From Pycnopodia helianthoides (lineage: Eukaryota; Echinodermata; Asteroidea; Forcipulatida; Asteriidae): a stretch of DNA of 64,000 nucleotides. Below, piece by piece: positions 1 through 46,166 of this stretch; within the stretch, counting starts at the first letter, position 1, and every line of letters begins with the position of its first letter. The notes below the pieces were generated by a model that worked only from the letters and a program-made list of their open reading frames with translations, made no database searches and had not been told where the DNA came from. The position numbers and the translations under genes are program-made. The stretch is taken from NCBI GenBank assembly GCA_032158295.1, contig CM063259.1, forward strand, positions 14,902,064 to 14,966,063, read 5' to 3'.

Positions 1-189
1 AAAAAAAAAAACAAGGAAAAAAGACAATTTAGTAGCACCAAAAAGACACCCAATGAGTTTTCACAAAATTACAATTAAAAGCAAGGCCATCAAAAACAAT
101 TCAAAACTGTCATGATTTGAAAAGCAAATGAGGAAGACGCTGACTGGCGATGTAGACAAATTCTACTTCATTATAAATACTATCCTTAC

Positions 190-33103
<32,914 letters not shown>

Positions 33104-36100
33104 TTTAATCACTTCTCAAACACTGACCGTCGTCCCACAAACAATCTTGATTTTACAAGTTATTGGTATCACACGGCCCCATCAAAGCACATCGGACAGG
33201 AGGAGGCCAAGGGTCATACTATTAACCGTCATAACCCGTCAAGTCATGACGGTTATTTTCGGTATCAATAACATAATTGTTTTTATAGATTGAATGAGAA
33301 GTTAGAATTAGTTGTTGCAAACTGCTTACCAACCAAAAGGACCTGTAGTATAAATGCAAAAAATTAGTTAGATTGAAGAAAGGTATACGCTTTTATTTAA
33401 GGTATTGCACTAAATAAACCGCCAATAGTAAAGGGGTAGTTAATTAAAAACTAAAAATGAATTATTGTCGGAATCCCAAAATTATCTCACATCCATCAGC
33501 CATGTATGAACCATTTTGCATGTTACATGTATTTTGTACATTATCCTTGGCATATGCAAAATGTTTGTGTCTATTTTTTGTTTTGAAACAGCAGCATTTG
33601 TCAAATTTTGTTCAAAAAAATGAATTAAAAAAATGTACTAAAAAAATCTGCAAAAATTTGGCCAACTTCAAGTTTTTAGCGTTTCAAACTAACAAAGTAA
33701 AAATAACAAAAGTAACCACAATCCTATCTAGAGAGACAAATCTATCTCATTCTTGGCTACAAAACATCAATATACAAACAAGCATACAAATAACCAGACA
33801 AATACAAACATCAAACAAAACACACAAAATCAACGACTCCAAGAAAAGTTCAATTTGTCAGAAACAAAGGAACATGTCATCGCGTGCTCCATAGCTGTTT
33901 AATCCTCCATTGTACATATAACATTAGGGATATCATGGAAAGTTCCATTATTTTGGTATTATTTTTCATCAGTTATCACACATACAGTTAACATTATTCA
34001 ACTGAAATGAATTAATTTTTGTTGTTGTTAATCCCCGTGCGTATAAGTATGATCGATACAGTATAGTAATACCCTAAAAAAATCTAGCTTTCAAGACGCC
34101 AATATCTTTACACTATCAACCGCATGAAGACGGTTTTTTTCATAACTTCTTTTTTTTTTTTTTTTTTGGTAATAGAAATCACTGGATTTTTAAATTTGCA
34201 CTTTTATAAACTGTTTTTTATAAATTATAAAGCCATCTGGCTAAATCTACTTCAACCTACGAAAGCTCTGAGCGACTGGATTTAATGGCTATGAATTCAA
34301 TCATGTTGTGGTTGTGACTACACTGTTCTAACAACACATGTTCGTCAGTTGCTAAATAGCTATACATTTTTCTTGTCCTCATTTTGTGTTTATTTTCTTA
34401 AACATATTTACAAACCCAAATCATATAAGGGTATTTTTGATTTTTTTTTTTTATAATGTCTTAAACAAACCTCGTTCAGCACAAAGTTTTGATCCAATCT
34501 TATTGAAATAAACGTATAGAAAAGCTTGCTGCAAACCTTCAAAGTTTAGGCTTCTGTGGTAATGGACAAATTCATCCAAAACTACCAAATTATTCAAAGA
34601 ACATCGACAAATGCTTTCAAAAAACAACCACCCTGCATAGATTATAACAAAATAAGTTTTTTTTTAATCATATTTTGTAACTTGTTTTGTCAAAATTATC
34701 TCTGGTATATTTATTTATATAATGAATTCCATAATAACATGTAAAAACAAACAATGGTTTTATCAAGATTTTCAGGGAGTGAAGGAGGTTTTTTGTTTTT
34801 TTTCTCTCCAAATTTTCACAAAGTACCTCTAAATTCACAGAGGATACACCCTTTCTTAAAACTATAAGAAAATAAAGATTTGTTCTTGGAGGGTGACGGT
34901 TAAAGGACTGCCATAATCTGTCAGTAACAATCTACCTCAAAACTAACAAAAGAGAAATGACTTTCAGAACAAACCAAACAGTAATACTAAGTTCACAAGA
35001 TAGATTACAAACGCAAATTGAAACAAGGATTAAAAATGAGTACCAAACTGGCGTACAGAGTAGTTTTCCTTTACGCTAAATATCATAAAATGTAAGGATC
35101 GGAACAAGAAATCATTGAGTTTTGTTTCTATCAGTACAGAAGAAATACTTGGAACATGTTCAGAAACTTAAACAGTTCAAAGAATTGTTTTTTTTTCGGG
35201 TGAATACTGTTGCTTAACAAAATATGTTAACTAAGCATAAATTAGCAGGGAACCAGTCATAAACAGTATACATTATATAGCATTTTGGTTGGTAACCTGG
35301 TTCTGCATACCAGCAATTTCTAAGCTTAACAACAGTTGCAAAAAAAGAGAGAACCAACCAAAAGCAAATCTGGTCGTTGAGAGGTCAACGACACAGAAGG
35401 TAAACGTTCATACCTAACATTGCTCGTGCTTGCCATCCAAGCCCATTCACAACACCGATAAGAACGTTTGGAGGTATGGTATTGACATAAACAATACTGT
35501 ATGTAAATAAGTACCCAAACATAAGGCAAATTTATACATACTAAACTTTTAAAATTATATTTAAATTTGTCATAAATAGGTGCGGATAGTCTACAGATAT
35601 GCAACCCCCCCCCTCCTCTCCCTAACCAACATCGACAGGAAAGTTTTTTTTTTAATCGCGTTAAAGATTCGATGGTCATCACATTTGATGCAATTTTTTT
35701 CACAGGTCTGTCGTAGGTGTACGTAGCAAACTTTAAAGATCAGAACAACTGTTTTCTTTTTCACAACCAATGTGTCACATCTATCACGGAATCACATTAT
35801 CCCTTAACAGTCAAAGTCCTACAGCCAGTAGACCCTGACGACAGTTGAGACAAATTCTTGCAAACACAGGCCTGGAATTTCATCTTTGAAGGGGGGGTTA
35901 AGCATTTTTTTATGCTGTACAAGGAATTACCATGAAACATCTCAAAGTCTGTGGAAATATTTTGAAGGGGCATCCAAGACCAGGGCCCAATTTCATAGAG
36001 CTGCTTAAGCACAAAAAGTAGCTAGGCACAACAAAATTATGCTTACCAGAATAAGGTTACCAGTCAAACTGCCATGCCACATGTACAATTTGTGACTGGT

Positions 36101-37761
36101 ATCCTGCTCATTTCTGCTTAGCAGAAAATTGTTAAGCAATTTTTTTCTGCTTAAGCAGCTCTATGAAATTGGACCCAGGGGTTGGGGGGGGGGGGGTTGG
36201 GGAGAGAGAACCTTGATTCAGCGTAATTCCAGGTCTGCAAATACTTTGCAACAACTCAAACAAGACTTTGAGCTAAGCGTGTCAGCTGCCACAGACATTT
36301 TCCCAACAACATAAATAAGATTTTGCGTTTGCAAGAAGGATTGTGACTCGACTTTTACACCAATCAGTGAAATAGCGCCCATTATAGTTTTCACAAATCA
36401 ACTGGATACTGCGCCATGCAAAAAAGCCAAACTCTTTTCAAGGTTATAACAGCATGCAGATTACAGGCTTTTTATTTTTTGACATGAATTCTTTTTCTGT
36501 ACAAACACTTCAACAGCCATGATGCAGTATCATCATGTATAACAGCTCGATGGGTTTTTCTGTTCTTCCCCAAACGCTCAAAAATTGCACAACTCCAAAC
36601 AATGCATTCCTCACATTTTGATGTGGTTAGGAATCGCTCAAAACAGGCGTGGTGCGGAAAAAAAGTGCACTTGTTTCTTTTGTCCGAGATTTTTGTCCTC
36701 TGCATATATATATACATATATTTTGTGTAGTGCATACAACTATTATTTCTAAAACATCAAGTTGCGGTCTCTGTAGGCAATATATTAATCAATACTTTAA
36801 TAATTATCTCGGCCAATTTTTATTTTTGATTAACTCTTACAATGTGATTAGTGTTGTCTTGTATGCGATACTATCAGTTAATTCTAAACCGCAAATAGAT
36901 TAACCTTGAATGAATAAGTGTTCCTCGTACAGTCTGGAAACTTAATTGTTGTGAATATTATTGGGTTTGACGCATACACCGCTGTTAAGCACTGTGCTTT
37001 TCCCCCCAATTACTCACATGGGATTCGAACCCGCGACCTTTTGCCATTCTACAGCAGATGTCTTACCACTAGACCACTAAGATTGCCCAGTACCCAGTTT
37101 GAATCCTTTATTTTAGCAGCGGGTACCGCACCAACTTTTCACGTGGAATCGGGAAAATACAGAGGATAAAGTGCTTAACACACCATCAGTATATGTGTGC
37201 AAAACCAAATAATATTCTTAATCCCGCCGCAAGTTTAACATCTACTAAATTAATGGTTGTGTTTGGACACTGCATCCAATGTCCTCACATCACTGTCCCC
37301 AATGTTGATATTTACGACACTCAAGACAATTCCAGACAGAAACAAAAAATACACCAAAAACACAAGGCCGCAATGACAAACATTGTTTTTTTTTTTTTAA
37401 ACAAGACCCATATATTACCTCACAGTTGACGCTTCAGCATAATTATTTATCACAAAAGCTGACGAATCACTTCAGTGAGCTTTGTGTACAGATCCAAAGA
37501 AGTCGATTGTAGTGGTGTTACACAGTATAAACCCCTTGTGGAGGAATGCCATCAAAGAGCACTGCTTCATTTTAGGCGGTTACAAATGACCGTCTCCATG
37601 CTTTTACAATGCATGGTTGCAGACTACACATTGCACCATACTTTGTTTGTGATAAAAGCCGTCAACATGGTGAACAGGGTAAAGTGACCTACGACCTTAA
37701 AGCTGTGATGCAATCATTCCACAAGGGATCTATACCGGGAAAACATCTCGGCGAAAGTTTG
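33104..37761. other. Intergenic region between PCCA 5' end and USP9X 3' end
   Basis: Both genes are on the minus strand, so this holds the PCCA upstream region (33104 upward) and the USP9X 3' UTR (37761 downward). No TATA box or CpG-rich block is obvious before the PCCA start. A TTTATT at 37107-37112 reads AATAAA on the minus strand and is one candidate USP9X poly(A) signal, but others are possible. From 33.4 to 35.2 kb the sequence is very AT-rich with low-complexity frames (for example 33457-33894) that show no family features. Repeats include a palindromic MITE at 35983-36178, an eroded one near 35200-35330 and a tRNA-related SINE at 36955-37230. I find no gene. Confidence 0.6.
36955..37230 (-). 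mobile_element. tRNA-derived SINE, Glu/Gly-type head
   Basis: Reverse-strand sequence contains TAGTGGTCTAGTGGTAAGAC (A-box type) and GGTCGCGGGTTCGAATCCCA (B-box type) about 45 bases apart, the spacing of a tRNA gene. It is embedded in a longer dispersed repeat with GCGGTGTATGCG at one end. It cannot be a working tRNA because the acceptor stem does not pair. Related fragments are at 10285-10470 and 63085-63200. Confidence 0.6.
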
Positions 37762-40700
37762 TTATTGCGCTTCCTTATCCTTGTTGCTAGGATACGCATC
37801 TCCCTCCTCCGCCACCGGCTCGGGCGGTGGATCGTCTCCGGGCTGGGCCCGATGAGCTGGGGGGTTGGGCGGGCCATGCAGTGTGTTGTTGATAGCATTT
37901 GGGTGTCTGTGGATGTTAGCTTGATGGTGTTGGGTGAAGTTCTGAGGCTGCTGGTTGTTTGGCACTTGTGGCTGAAGCTGACTGTTCTGTGGAAAACAAA
38001 AATTGAAAGGGAACTATTCTTGACTCTTTAAAAGTGATGAAATCTAGAGAATCCAACAGTTAAAAACCCTGTGGAACTGAAGAACCCTGTGGAACTGAAG
38101 AACCCTGTGGAACTGAAGAACCCTGTGGAACAGAAAAACCCTGTGGAACTGAAGAACCCTGTGGAACTGAAGAACCCTGTAGAACTGAAAAACCATGTGT
38201 ACCTGAAGAACCCTGTGGAACTGAAGTTATAAATGAAACTAACAAACAAAATTAGAGAACAAATTCAACCAAACTAAAGAAAGTTCACAATTGTTCAAAC
38301 TGGGCCCAATTTCATAGAGCTGCTCAAGCACAAAAAGTAGCTCAGCAAAAAAATAATTATGCTCGTCAGAATAAGTTTACCAGCCAAAGTACCACGTCAC
38401 ATGTTCACTTTAATGACTGGTATCCTGCTCCTCTTTGCTTAGCAGAAATTTATTAAGCGATACTTCCTGCTTAAGCAGCTCTACGAAACTGAGCCCTGCT
38501 ATTTCGAGTCTTTTGGAGTGACACTAACCTGTGCTGTTACATTCAGTTGATTGTTGGGTGGTTGCTGGGGTTTATTTTGTTGTGTATTTGTTACGGGCGT
38601 ATCTTCCTGTGGTGGTGTGTCTTCATCTTGCACCTAAAGTGTAAAAAAAAAAAACACCATCAAATATTACTACGCTCCATATTATCATCTCATCTTGGAG
38701 GAAGTTGGACAACAGAGGGGGCTGTTCATTGCTTCTCCAAACATTGAAAAGCATCACAGGTTAAGTTATAGAATTGGCAATAATCCTAAACGAAAGTGGT
38801 TAGTCCAATCTGAATGACGTTTATAGACCGTGTGACCATTGACCTGTGACCTCACATGACCTGTGACCTTTACAAAAGAGCCACAGAGCCTGGACTTCAT
38901 ACAGGCACAGCTTGTAACTCAGCTCAATGGAAGAATACAACAAATCTTATGTTTTATGGAGATTGCTCTGTCTGATTTTTCTCAACTTTTGATATATAGA
39001 AAGGGGGGACATCTCAAAAGCTGTACAGCTGTTGCTTTTGTAAGTCTTGAATTTATGTGAAAATTATGACACAAAATGTAAACTCCTGTTTACCTGTGAG
39101 GTGATTGTTTGGTTGTTAGGCTGCTGTAGGTTGGGCAGATGCTGTTGATAGTTGGTAACTGCCGGATCATCTTGAGGTGAGCCCTCTTGCTCATCCATGG
39201 CATCTAGGTCCTCCGGCTCCTGGGAATGGAAAGGTCAAAGGTTATATCAGATCATGGCTAAGAGGGACAGCAATATCGAATGCACGAGCAGGGACAAGGG
39301 TCAGTGCTGATCAAAAGTCAGATTTTAGGGTCAAGATGTTAAGGTTAAACTGCAAAACCCGAGTCTGAAGTCAGCTCTTCCAATACAATAATCAACCAAA
39401 TTACTTGCTTGAACGATGATTTCAGTAAAAGAACCTTAAACAAACCCAGCAGCATTTCTTTATTTGAACTGAACAATTGACATCAAGCAGACTTCAAAGT
39501 ACCGACCAACTTCATCACTAGCTTTGATAATATAATTAACAAACTAAGGTATGCATTACTAATATCGAGGTCCAAAGCAGGGAATTCCAGAAGCGTATTT
39601 CACAGGTTAGCAGGGAACTTTTAATTGTGTGTGTGCTTAATCCACGTTACTAGGCATTCTACGCTTCCACAGCTAGTGCAGAAACTAGGGGCTTGCCCTG
39701 TGAGCGAAAAAATGGTGATTGCAAGCTCAGAATTTGGCGGTGAGCAGAGCCATAAAATAGGGACCTGTAATGAATAGTGAGGGTTCTGAAAAGAACTGTG
39801 GGTGAAACAACTCAACATTTCCACCGTTCAAAAAATTGAAACTCTAGGATAATTTTAAGTGATTTTTTGGTTTAATTTGGACAAACTAAATCAAACATCT
39901 AGTCTTTTTCTTTTTAAAATTTGAACTTACATCATCTGGACAGAGCTCACAAGCTTTGGCGAGTGTGATCCGAGCGCTGTGTGATCGTTCCAAGAAGTAA
40001 CCGTTTGATGTCTCGTTGGACTGCGCCGGTGGTGACCAGTTGTTATACGTGTACTGAGCGTTGGCCGAGTAAGGTCTCTGTTAAAACAAAAGAGAAAATT
40101 AAAGATTGTCATTTTGAAGGAAGCGTTCCGAGAATGAACAGACTTGATCAGGATTCAAATTGTCTTCTGCATTCTCTTATTACAAATGAAATAAGTACAC
40201 CATGGCTGAGTAATTTGAAGACATTTTTGCAAAAACTTCTTAAATTTTCAGCCCTTTTCTCAAAAAAAAACAAACAATTCTATTCAGCACAGTCTTTAAC
40301 AAAAGCTTCTCTTTAAAAACACTTAAAAAAAAAAAATCTTTCCCCCAAACACTCACCCTCTCCAGTTCATCTCCGAGCCATTCTACCGACCAGTTCCACT
40401 TGCGTTTGAGATCGCCGTGCGATGACAGCAGCCTGCCGGCGGCTTCGCAGTTCGTGAAGAGCGCCACCATGCATTTGATGCACTGATAAGCACGCTTTTG
40501 GTAGTGGTTCTTGGAGCGTTGGACTGTGTCAAATAGTCCATCCCGGTCATCTGGTATACCTGAATTGGGGAGGGGGAGGGGTGTGTGTGGAATAAAACCA
40601 AGCTAAAGATAAATATTGCAATCCAAGACAAAACATCCAATCGTCAAAATTAAAAAAAAAAAAAAATTCTCAAGATAATGCATCCAGAGAAGATGAATCC

Positions 40701-43700
40701 GAAGATGTCAAATTTTAATTTTCAGTTTATAATAATAATAGTACAATAGGTTGCATTTATATTGCGTTTAATACAGGCATTTCTAAGCGCTGATATATAT
40801 TTTTTCCTGCCAGGTATGTGGAGCTACGTTTTTGAAGTATGAGGCCTATTCATTTATAGCACCATGTAATGGTTTACAAGGTGCTGTGGCGCACTATGCT
40901 GCCGATCAAACCAGGAACACCGGGGCGAACCCCCTTCTCTTTACGATAAGTGCACTGGGTTCCTACGTGCATTACACAACACACAGGACCTATGGCTTTA
41001 CGTCCCATCCGAAGGACGCAGCAATATTGGTTAGTGTCTTGCTGAAGGACACAAGTGTCACGACCGGGACTCGAACCCACACTCTGCTGATCAGAAACAC
41101 CAGAGCTTGAGTCCGGTGTTCTTATCCACTGTTTAATAACCTCCATGTTTGATAGGGCTTCTCCATGCTGATTGAGTAAAGTCAGTCGTCTTGACCCACT
41201 TACAGATGTGTTCAATGTTTCTACCTTTCAGGGCATTTAAGATGCGGTGATTCTGCCAGGAGTCTTCCAGGAGGAGCATCTGTAGGAGTAGGTCTAGGTA
41301 GGGTCTTAACTCGTAGGTGTAGGAGTAAGCCACCTGCCATAGCAGCTCACCCAGTACCATGGAGGAGAACTTGGGATTCTCCCAGCTGCAGAACTATAAG
41401 AAGGAAGGAGCAAGAAGAAGACGACGACATCTCAGAATAATATATTGAAATTGGGTTTAGACTAAAATCACTGATTGAAGAAAGGATTTTTAGATGCTAG
41501 GAAGCAGTTGGCAAAGTTAGGTTTGAGTCAAACTAGGAGTACAGCGATTACTGACCGTGAAGACGATGACAAGAAAGAAAACACATACCTTAAGAAGTTT
41601 GGTTGTCTCATCCGAGTTGTTGCAATCCTCAATAAGCTTCTTGACGTAACCACCTCTCAGGAACAACTGGTCGGCTACTTGTTGTTGTATAGACATGATG
41701 GGTTGGATGCAGACATTGTCACCATGAGGGTTGTCCAGAGCAGCACACCCCTACAAAAGGAAAAAAACACCGAAAGAAATAATGACTGTTTGCTCAACAG
41801 AGACACTCCTTAAAAATAGTCCAGATTGTCTTGAATCTTTGTATCTTACTCTACTGCACATCCCTACAAATGAGAAACACAGAAAGAAATGACTGTTTGC
41901 TCAGCAGAAATGTTCACTAAATAAGATTTCAAAAAATTAGTTAGTGGCCTGACGTTTTGACCCTAGCAGAGTCTTTCTCGAAGGCTAAAAAAAAAATAAA
42001 AATAAAAAAATAAGATTTCAATAAGATTCTCCTGAAGACGAGCAGAGTATACTTTTCGAAACGTCGAGACCAAACCGGCTCTTCTCAGAGCCAACACTCA
42101 AACAAAAGAGATTTACACATGGTTGTACCCACAAGTTTACTATTTATTTATTTATAGTTCTTCCTATTTGTCCACACCATGAAAAAACTTCAAACAATAT
42201 TTAAATAAGATTTAAATAAGATTTCGCTTCACAAATCAAACATAATCTTCTTGAATCGTGTCAGAGAGAATATTTAAGTAAAGTTAATAAAACGGAATAG
42301 GGGGGGGGGGAAGGGGGGGGTTTATAAAAACTGTGAACTTATTTACCGCCACTGATGACTGAGTTAGTGAGCTGACATCACAACACCTGACCAGCTGAGA
42401 GACAACGGAGTACAGCTTGCCCAGTTCCGCATACTGGTACTTGATAGCCGGTCCCGGTCCTTCGTCCAGTGCTACCAGCATAAAGGTTGCTGGTACGTTC
42501 AGCTTCAACAGCTGTGTTCTCTGCAAGGGTGGAGGTACAGAGAGGTGAGTACTTAAGTAGTTTTGAGGGTGAACAAAGAAAAATTGACTTGAAACTGCGA
42601 CCTCCGGATTAACGTGCTGGATTAATAGCTCTTCCAACTGAGCTCATCTAGCCCTATGTTGGCATTTTCTCTATTTTGTCAATATCTTTGTTCGGGGGTG
42701 CCAGTCAGAAGCCATTCAACCTGTAACTGCCGGGTAGCCAGGGACCACACCCAAGCTTACGATACGAGGGATATATCTTAGTTGTCACATGTGTGACCGA
42801 GAGACCATTTTTCCAAGGTGTAGTCAAATCGGAAACGAATGCATTTCAAGCGTAAATTAACAATTTTAGTTTTTGGTGGCAGAAAATCACAAAGTTAACA
42901 TCCTAATCAGTTTTAATTATGAAATTCGTATCCTCAATTTGTGATGTAAGGTTTCCATTTGGTGCTTGATATGGGGATGGTGAACCCCTCCCCCCCTCTA
43001 TTGTGTCTCCATTGTGTGCTTGGAATCTCAGGAACTCTTAAGAGGATTTTAGTGGGGGGGGGGGCTACTTCTGTACAAGAGGAAAATAGTGTGCCAAAGT
43101 AAGTAAGGGAACATTGGGGGATACCCTCTGCCCCATATCGGGCATGGCATAAAGGTTACACTAAGGCATATTAATCAGGTATTTTTGATATATCATACAC
43201 CTAGATGAAGAGAAGCAATCCATGGTGTAAGAATCTCACCTCTGGTACGCCGAGGTTAGCATACATCTGGAAGAGATGGAAGTACTGTGTCAAGTGTCTT
43301 CCATGGTCAGAGACCTCCTTCTTAAGAAGAGACAAGACAGCATGGAGGAGATAGTCACTCAGGGTACCAGACGTCTCTGAAGTCTGACCCACTGTGGCAG
43401 AGAGAAAAAGAAGACAAATTAAGAAAACAAATTATTCATCAGCCGTCTTGATCAAATTAGAGTAACAAAACGACAAAATATTATGTCGTCTGTGCTGTAC
43501 ATGACTGAGTATTTCTACACAGACAACTATTTTAAGCGATATCTTCTGGTTTGTGTGTGTGTCCTTAATTGTTTTATGAATTTAGCATGTTTTTACCTCT
43601 TTGTGAATTCAGATGTAATTTGGCCCATGGGCTGCGAGATTTGAACCTTTTTTATAAACCAGATTAATCATAATGAAGATAAAGCAGCTCTACCAATAAG

Positions 43701-46166
43701 TTTAAAAAAACAATCTTGAAACTATGCTTTACGATAATATGCAAATAATCTCTCTTTTTTCGTCTCTGTGAAAAATCCTGAGAAACCACCAGCCTGGGAA
43801 GATTCAAAGAACTTACCATGTCCCTGTGGACTGAAAGGACCATCTTGCTGTGAGAAGTGAGCTAAGATTACAATGACTTTAGCAAACGCATTCCGAACCT
43901 GAATAAATAGATACAAAAATAAGAGAAACAATACGACTTGAAGTGAGTTGGTTTCTACGACGACCTTGGCCAACGAGGCCCTGACAACCATCTTTTAATC
44001 AGCTGTTGCCGATTTGCAAACGTGAGAAGAAAAAAAACAAAAGATTTTACATTTACCTCTGAGCTGGGGCATTCTAGAAGGTACTCCGAGAACCGTGAAG
44101 GATGCGCAAAGAGAACGTGCTGGGCGAACCACCGGCGGACATTCCTGCTGCTCCGTAAGAGAACATAGAGGGCGTCGTACCACTCAGTGGCTGGTCCCCT
44201 GAAACAAACAAAAACCCAACCAGACATTAAAAGGGCAGTGTCGGACTTTGCGGCTGTGGCTATGGCTGTTGCTAAGAACTTCCTATAGTTCAATGCATGA
44301 TGATGCCGTGATCCAGCCGTAGCCAAAGCCGTAGCCGCCAATTTCGACGTGGCATAAGTCATCCCACAATGTCTACAAGATTACCAGTGATGCGGGTTCA
44401 TCTGTTGCAGTCAGTTTCTTCCAAGTGACACGAGAATGGACCATGTGTGACAGTCTGATGTACTTTATAGGGGCCCTTAATTAAAAGCTTGGGGTTGGTA
44501 TTCGTTGTAAAGTTAAGATTCAATTTAAAATCTTTTAAGTTTCACTCCGTAACAAGTTGTTTATGACTTTATGAAAAAACAATTTCTGTCAAGAAAATGA
44601 TGTTTGAATCAGATCTTGTCGATTCAATTGCATGTCATCTTAACCCCCTTACAATAGACCTCATGAACATGACGTCATTTGAGTAGGGCGCCCTCGGCTA
44701 GAGGTCAAAAGAAGGTTGCTCATTGGCCCGTCCTGTGCGCCGCGCGTACATAGATGTGCATTTTCAATTGTTGCATCATTGTTTGACCTCTAGGATGGCA
44801 GGGATGACATCAATGCATAAGGTCTATATGCAGCATCAGAGGGTAACACAAAGGTAACCCCAACCTTATGATAATTTAGATTGGACTCAATAACACCTTC
44901 ACAGAAAGCTCCCAGGGTTGGTCAAGTTGTTTTGTCTTACCGTAGTGTTTTCTTGGTATGAAAGCCAACACTGAAGAGGAATCTTGATGCTAGCTGAATA
45001 CTTATCATGGCAAGCTCTTCGGCATCAGGACCCTGGGAAGATATCAGCAAATTAAATTAAATTTAGTTTAATCATTCCATGATTACTCACTTACGCTCAC
45101 CACAAGAAATGATAACTTGTTACACTCACCACAAGAAACAATTACTCAGTTACACTCACAAGAAACGATCACTCAGTTACACTCACAAGAAATGATACTC
45201 AGTTACACTCACCACAAGAAATGATTACTCAGTTACACTCACCACAAGAAATGATTACTCAGTTACACTCACCACAAGAAATGATAACTCAGTTACACTA
45301 ACCACAAGAAATGATAACTCAGTTACACTCACCACAAGAAATGATTACTCAGTTACACTCACCACAAGAAATGATAACTCAGTTACACTAACCACAAGAA
45401 ATGATAACTCACTTACACTCACCACAAGAAATGATAACTCAGTTACACCATTTTGAACTTTATTCATACGTTTACACAGCAACCCTCCCTCTCCCCACTT
45501 ATCAGGCCCCCCCCATCAAAACAAAATAATAAATAAATAAATAAAAAATAACTAAAAATAAATTATAATAATAATAAGTTATCAAATAAAAAAAAAATAA
45601 TAATAATAATATAAAGACAAATTTAAAAACAATTTGGTTTTTTTTAACCCTCCTACTGTCAGTGACTCTTGGCAATATTTTCCAGTGAGTTGACCAACCA
45701 TTTGAAAACCATTCGACTGCCAAGGTTGTGTACAGTGGCACAACTGTGCACAGAACTAACTGTGTACTGTGTACATTACATTCCCTCATGGTATCATATT
45801 GCAGGCTGGCATAGTTTATCTATCATTCAAAACCACAGTGAATGGTACTGGAATGGTCAGACAGCAAGAGGGTTAATAAAATAGAATAAAATAAAACGAT
45901 CAATAAATAAATCCAGCAGTCATTTGCAAGACTTCTAGAAACACTCACCCAGTGACGCAAAGAAGGAAAAAAAGAATGAAAATATCAACGTACCAACTGG
46001 TCCTGTCCTTGGGGGATGTTGAACAGCGCAGCGTTACACGTCACCAGTTTACGAATAAACTGGAAGTATTCTATGCTGTACTGCATTCGACTGTGCATGA
46101 ACTGGATGTTCTGACGTCGGACACGGCGCTGGATGGATGCTGGCATCTTCATCAGATTCTTTGGGG
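37762..46166 (-). CDS. USP9X: USP9X C-terminal exons and stop (window exons 23-35)
   Basis: Exons: 45994-46166, 44941-45032, 44057-44198, 43817-43898, 43240-43391, 42347-42520, 41589-41750, 41225-41393, 40357-40559, 39931-40077, about 39094-39219, 38529-38633, 37762-37986. Conserved blocks are [74 protein letters not shown] and [20 protein letters not shown]. The last three exons are low-complexity (Gln, Asn, Pro, acidic) and diverge from the vertebrate tail, but splice sites and phase 0 borders support them. The protein ends ...NKDKEAQ. Introns here hold an 18-bp and a 30-bp minisatellite, SINEs and MITEs. Confidence 0.92.

Noticed and set aside
33457..33894. 145-codon plus-strand frame in the intergenic region
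   Set aside because: It is Lys/Asn/Thr-rich as expected of random AT-rich DNA, without domains, signal sequence or splice context.
36181..36200. G-run and other homopolymer tracts as regulatory G-quadruplexes
   Set aside because: They are isolated runs in intergenic or intronic DNA (also 42301-42320, 43056) without the four-tract pattern needed.
37609..38031. 140-codon plus-strand frame
   Set aside because: It is antisense to the last USP9X coding exon, which explains its codon structure.
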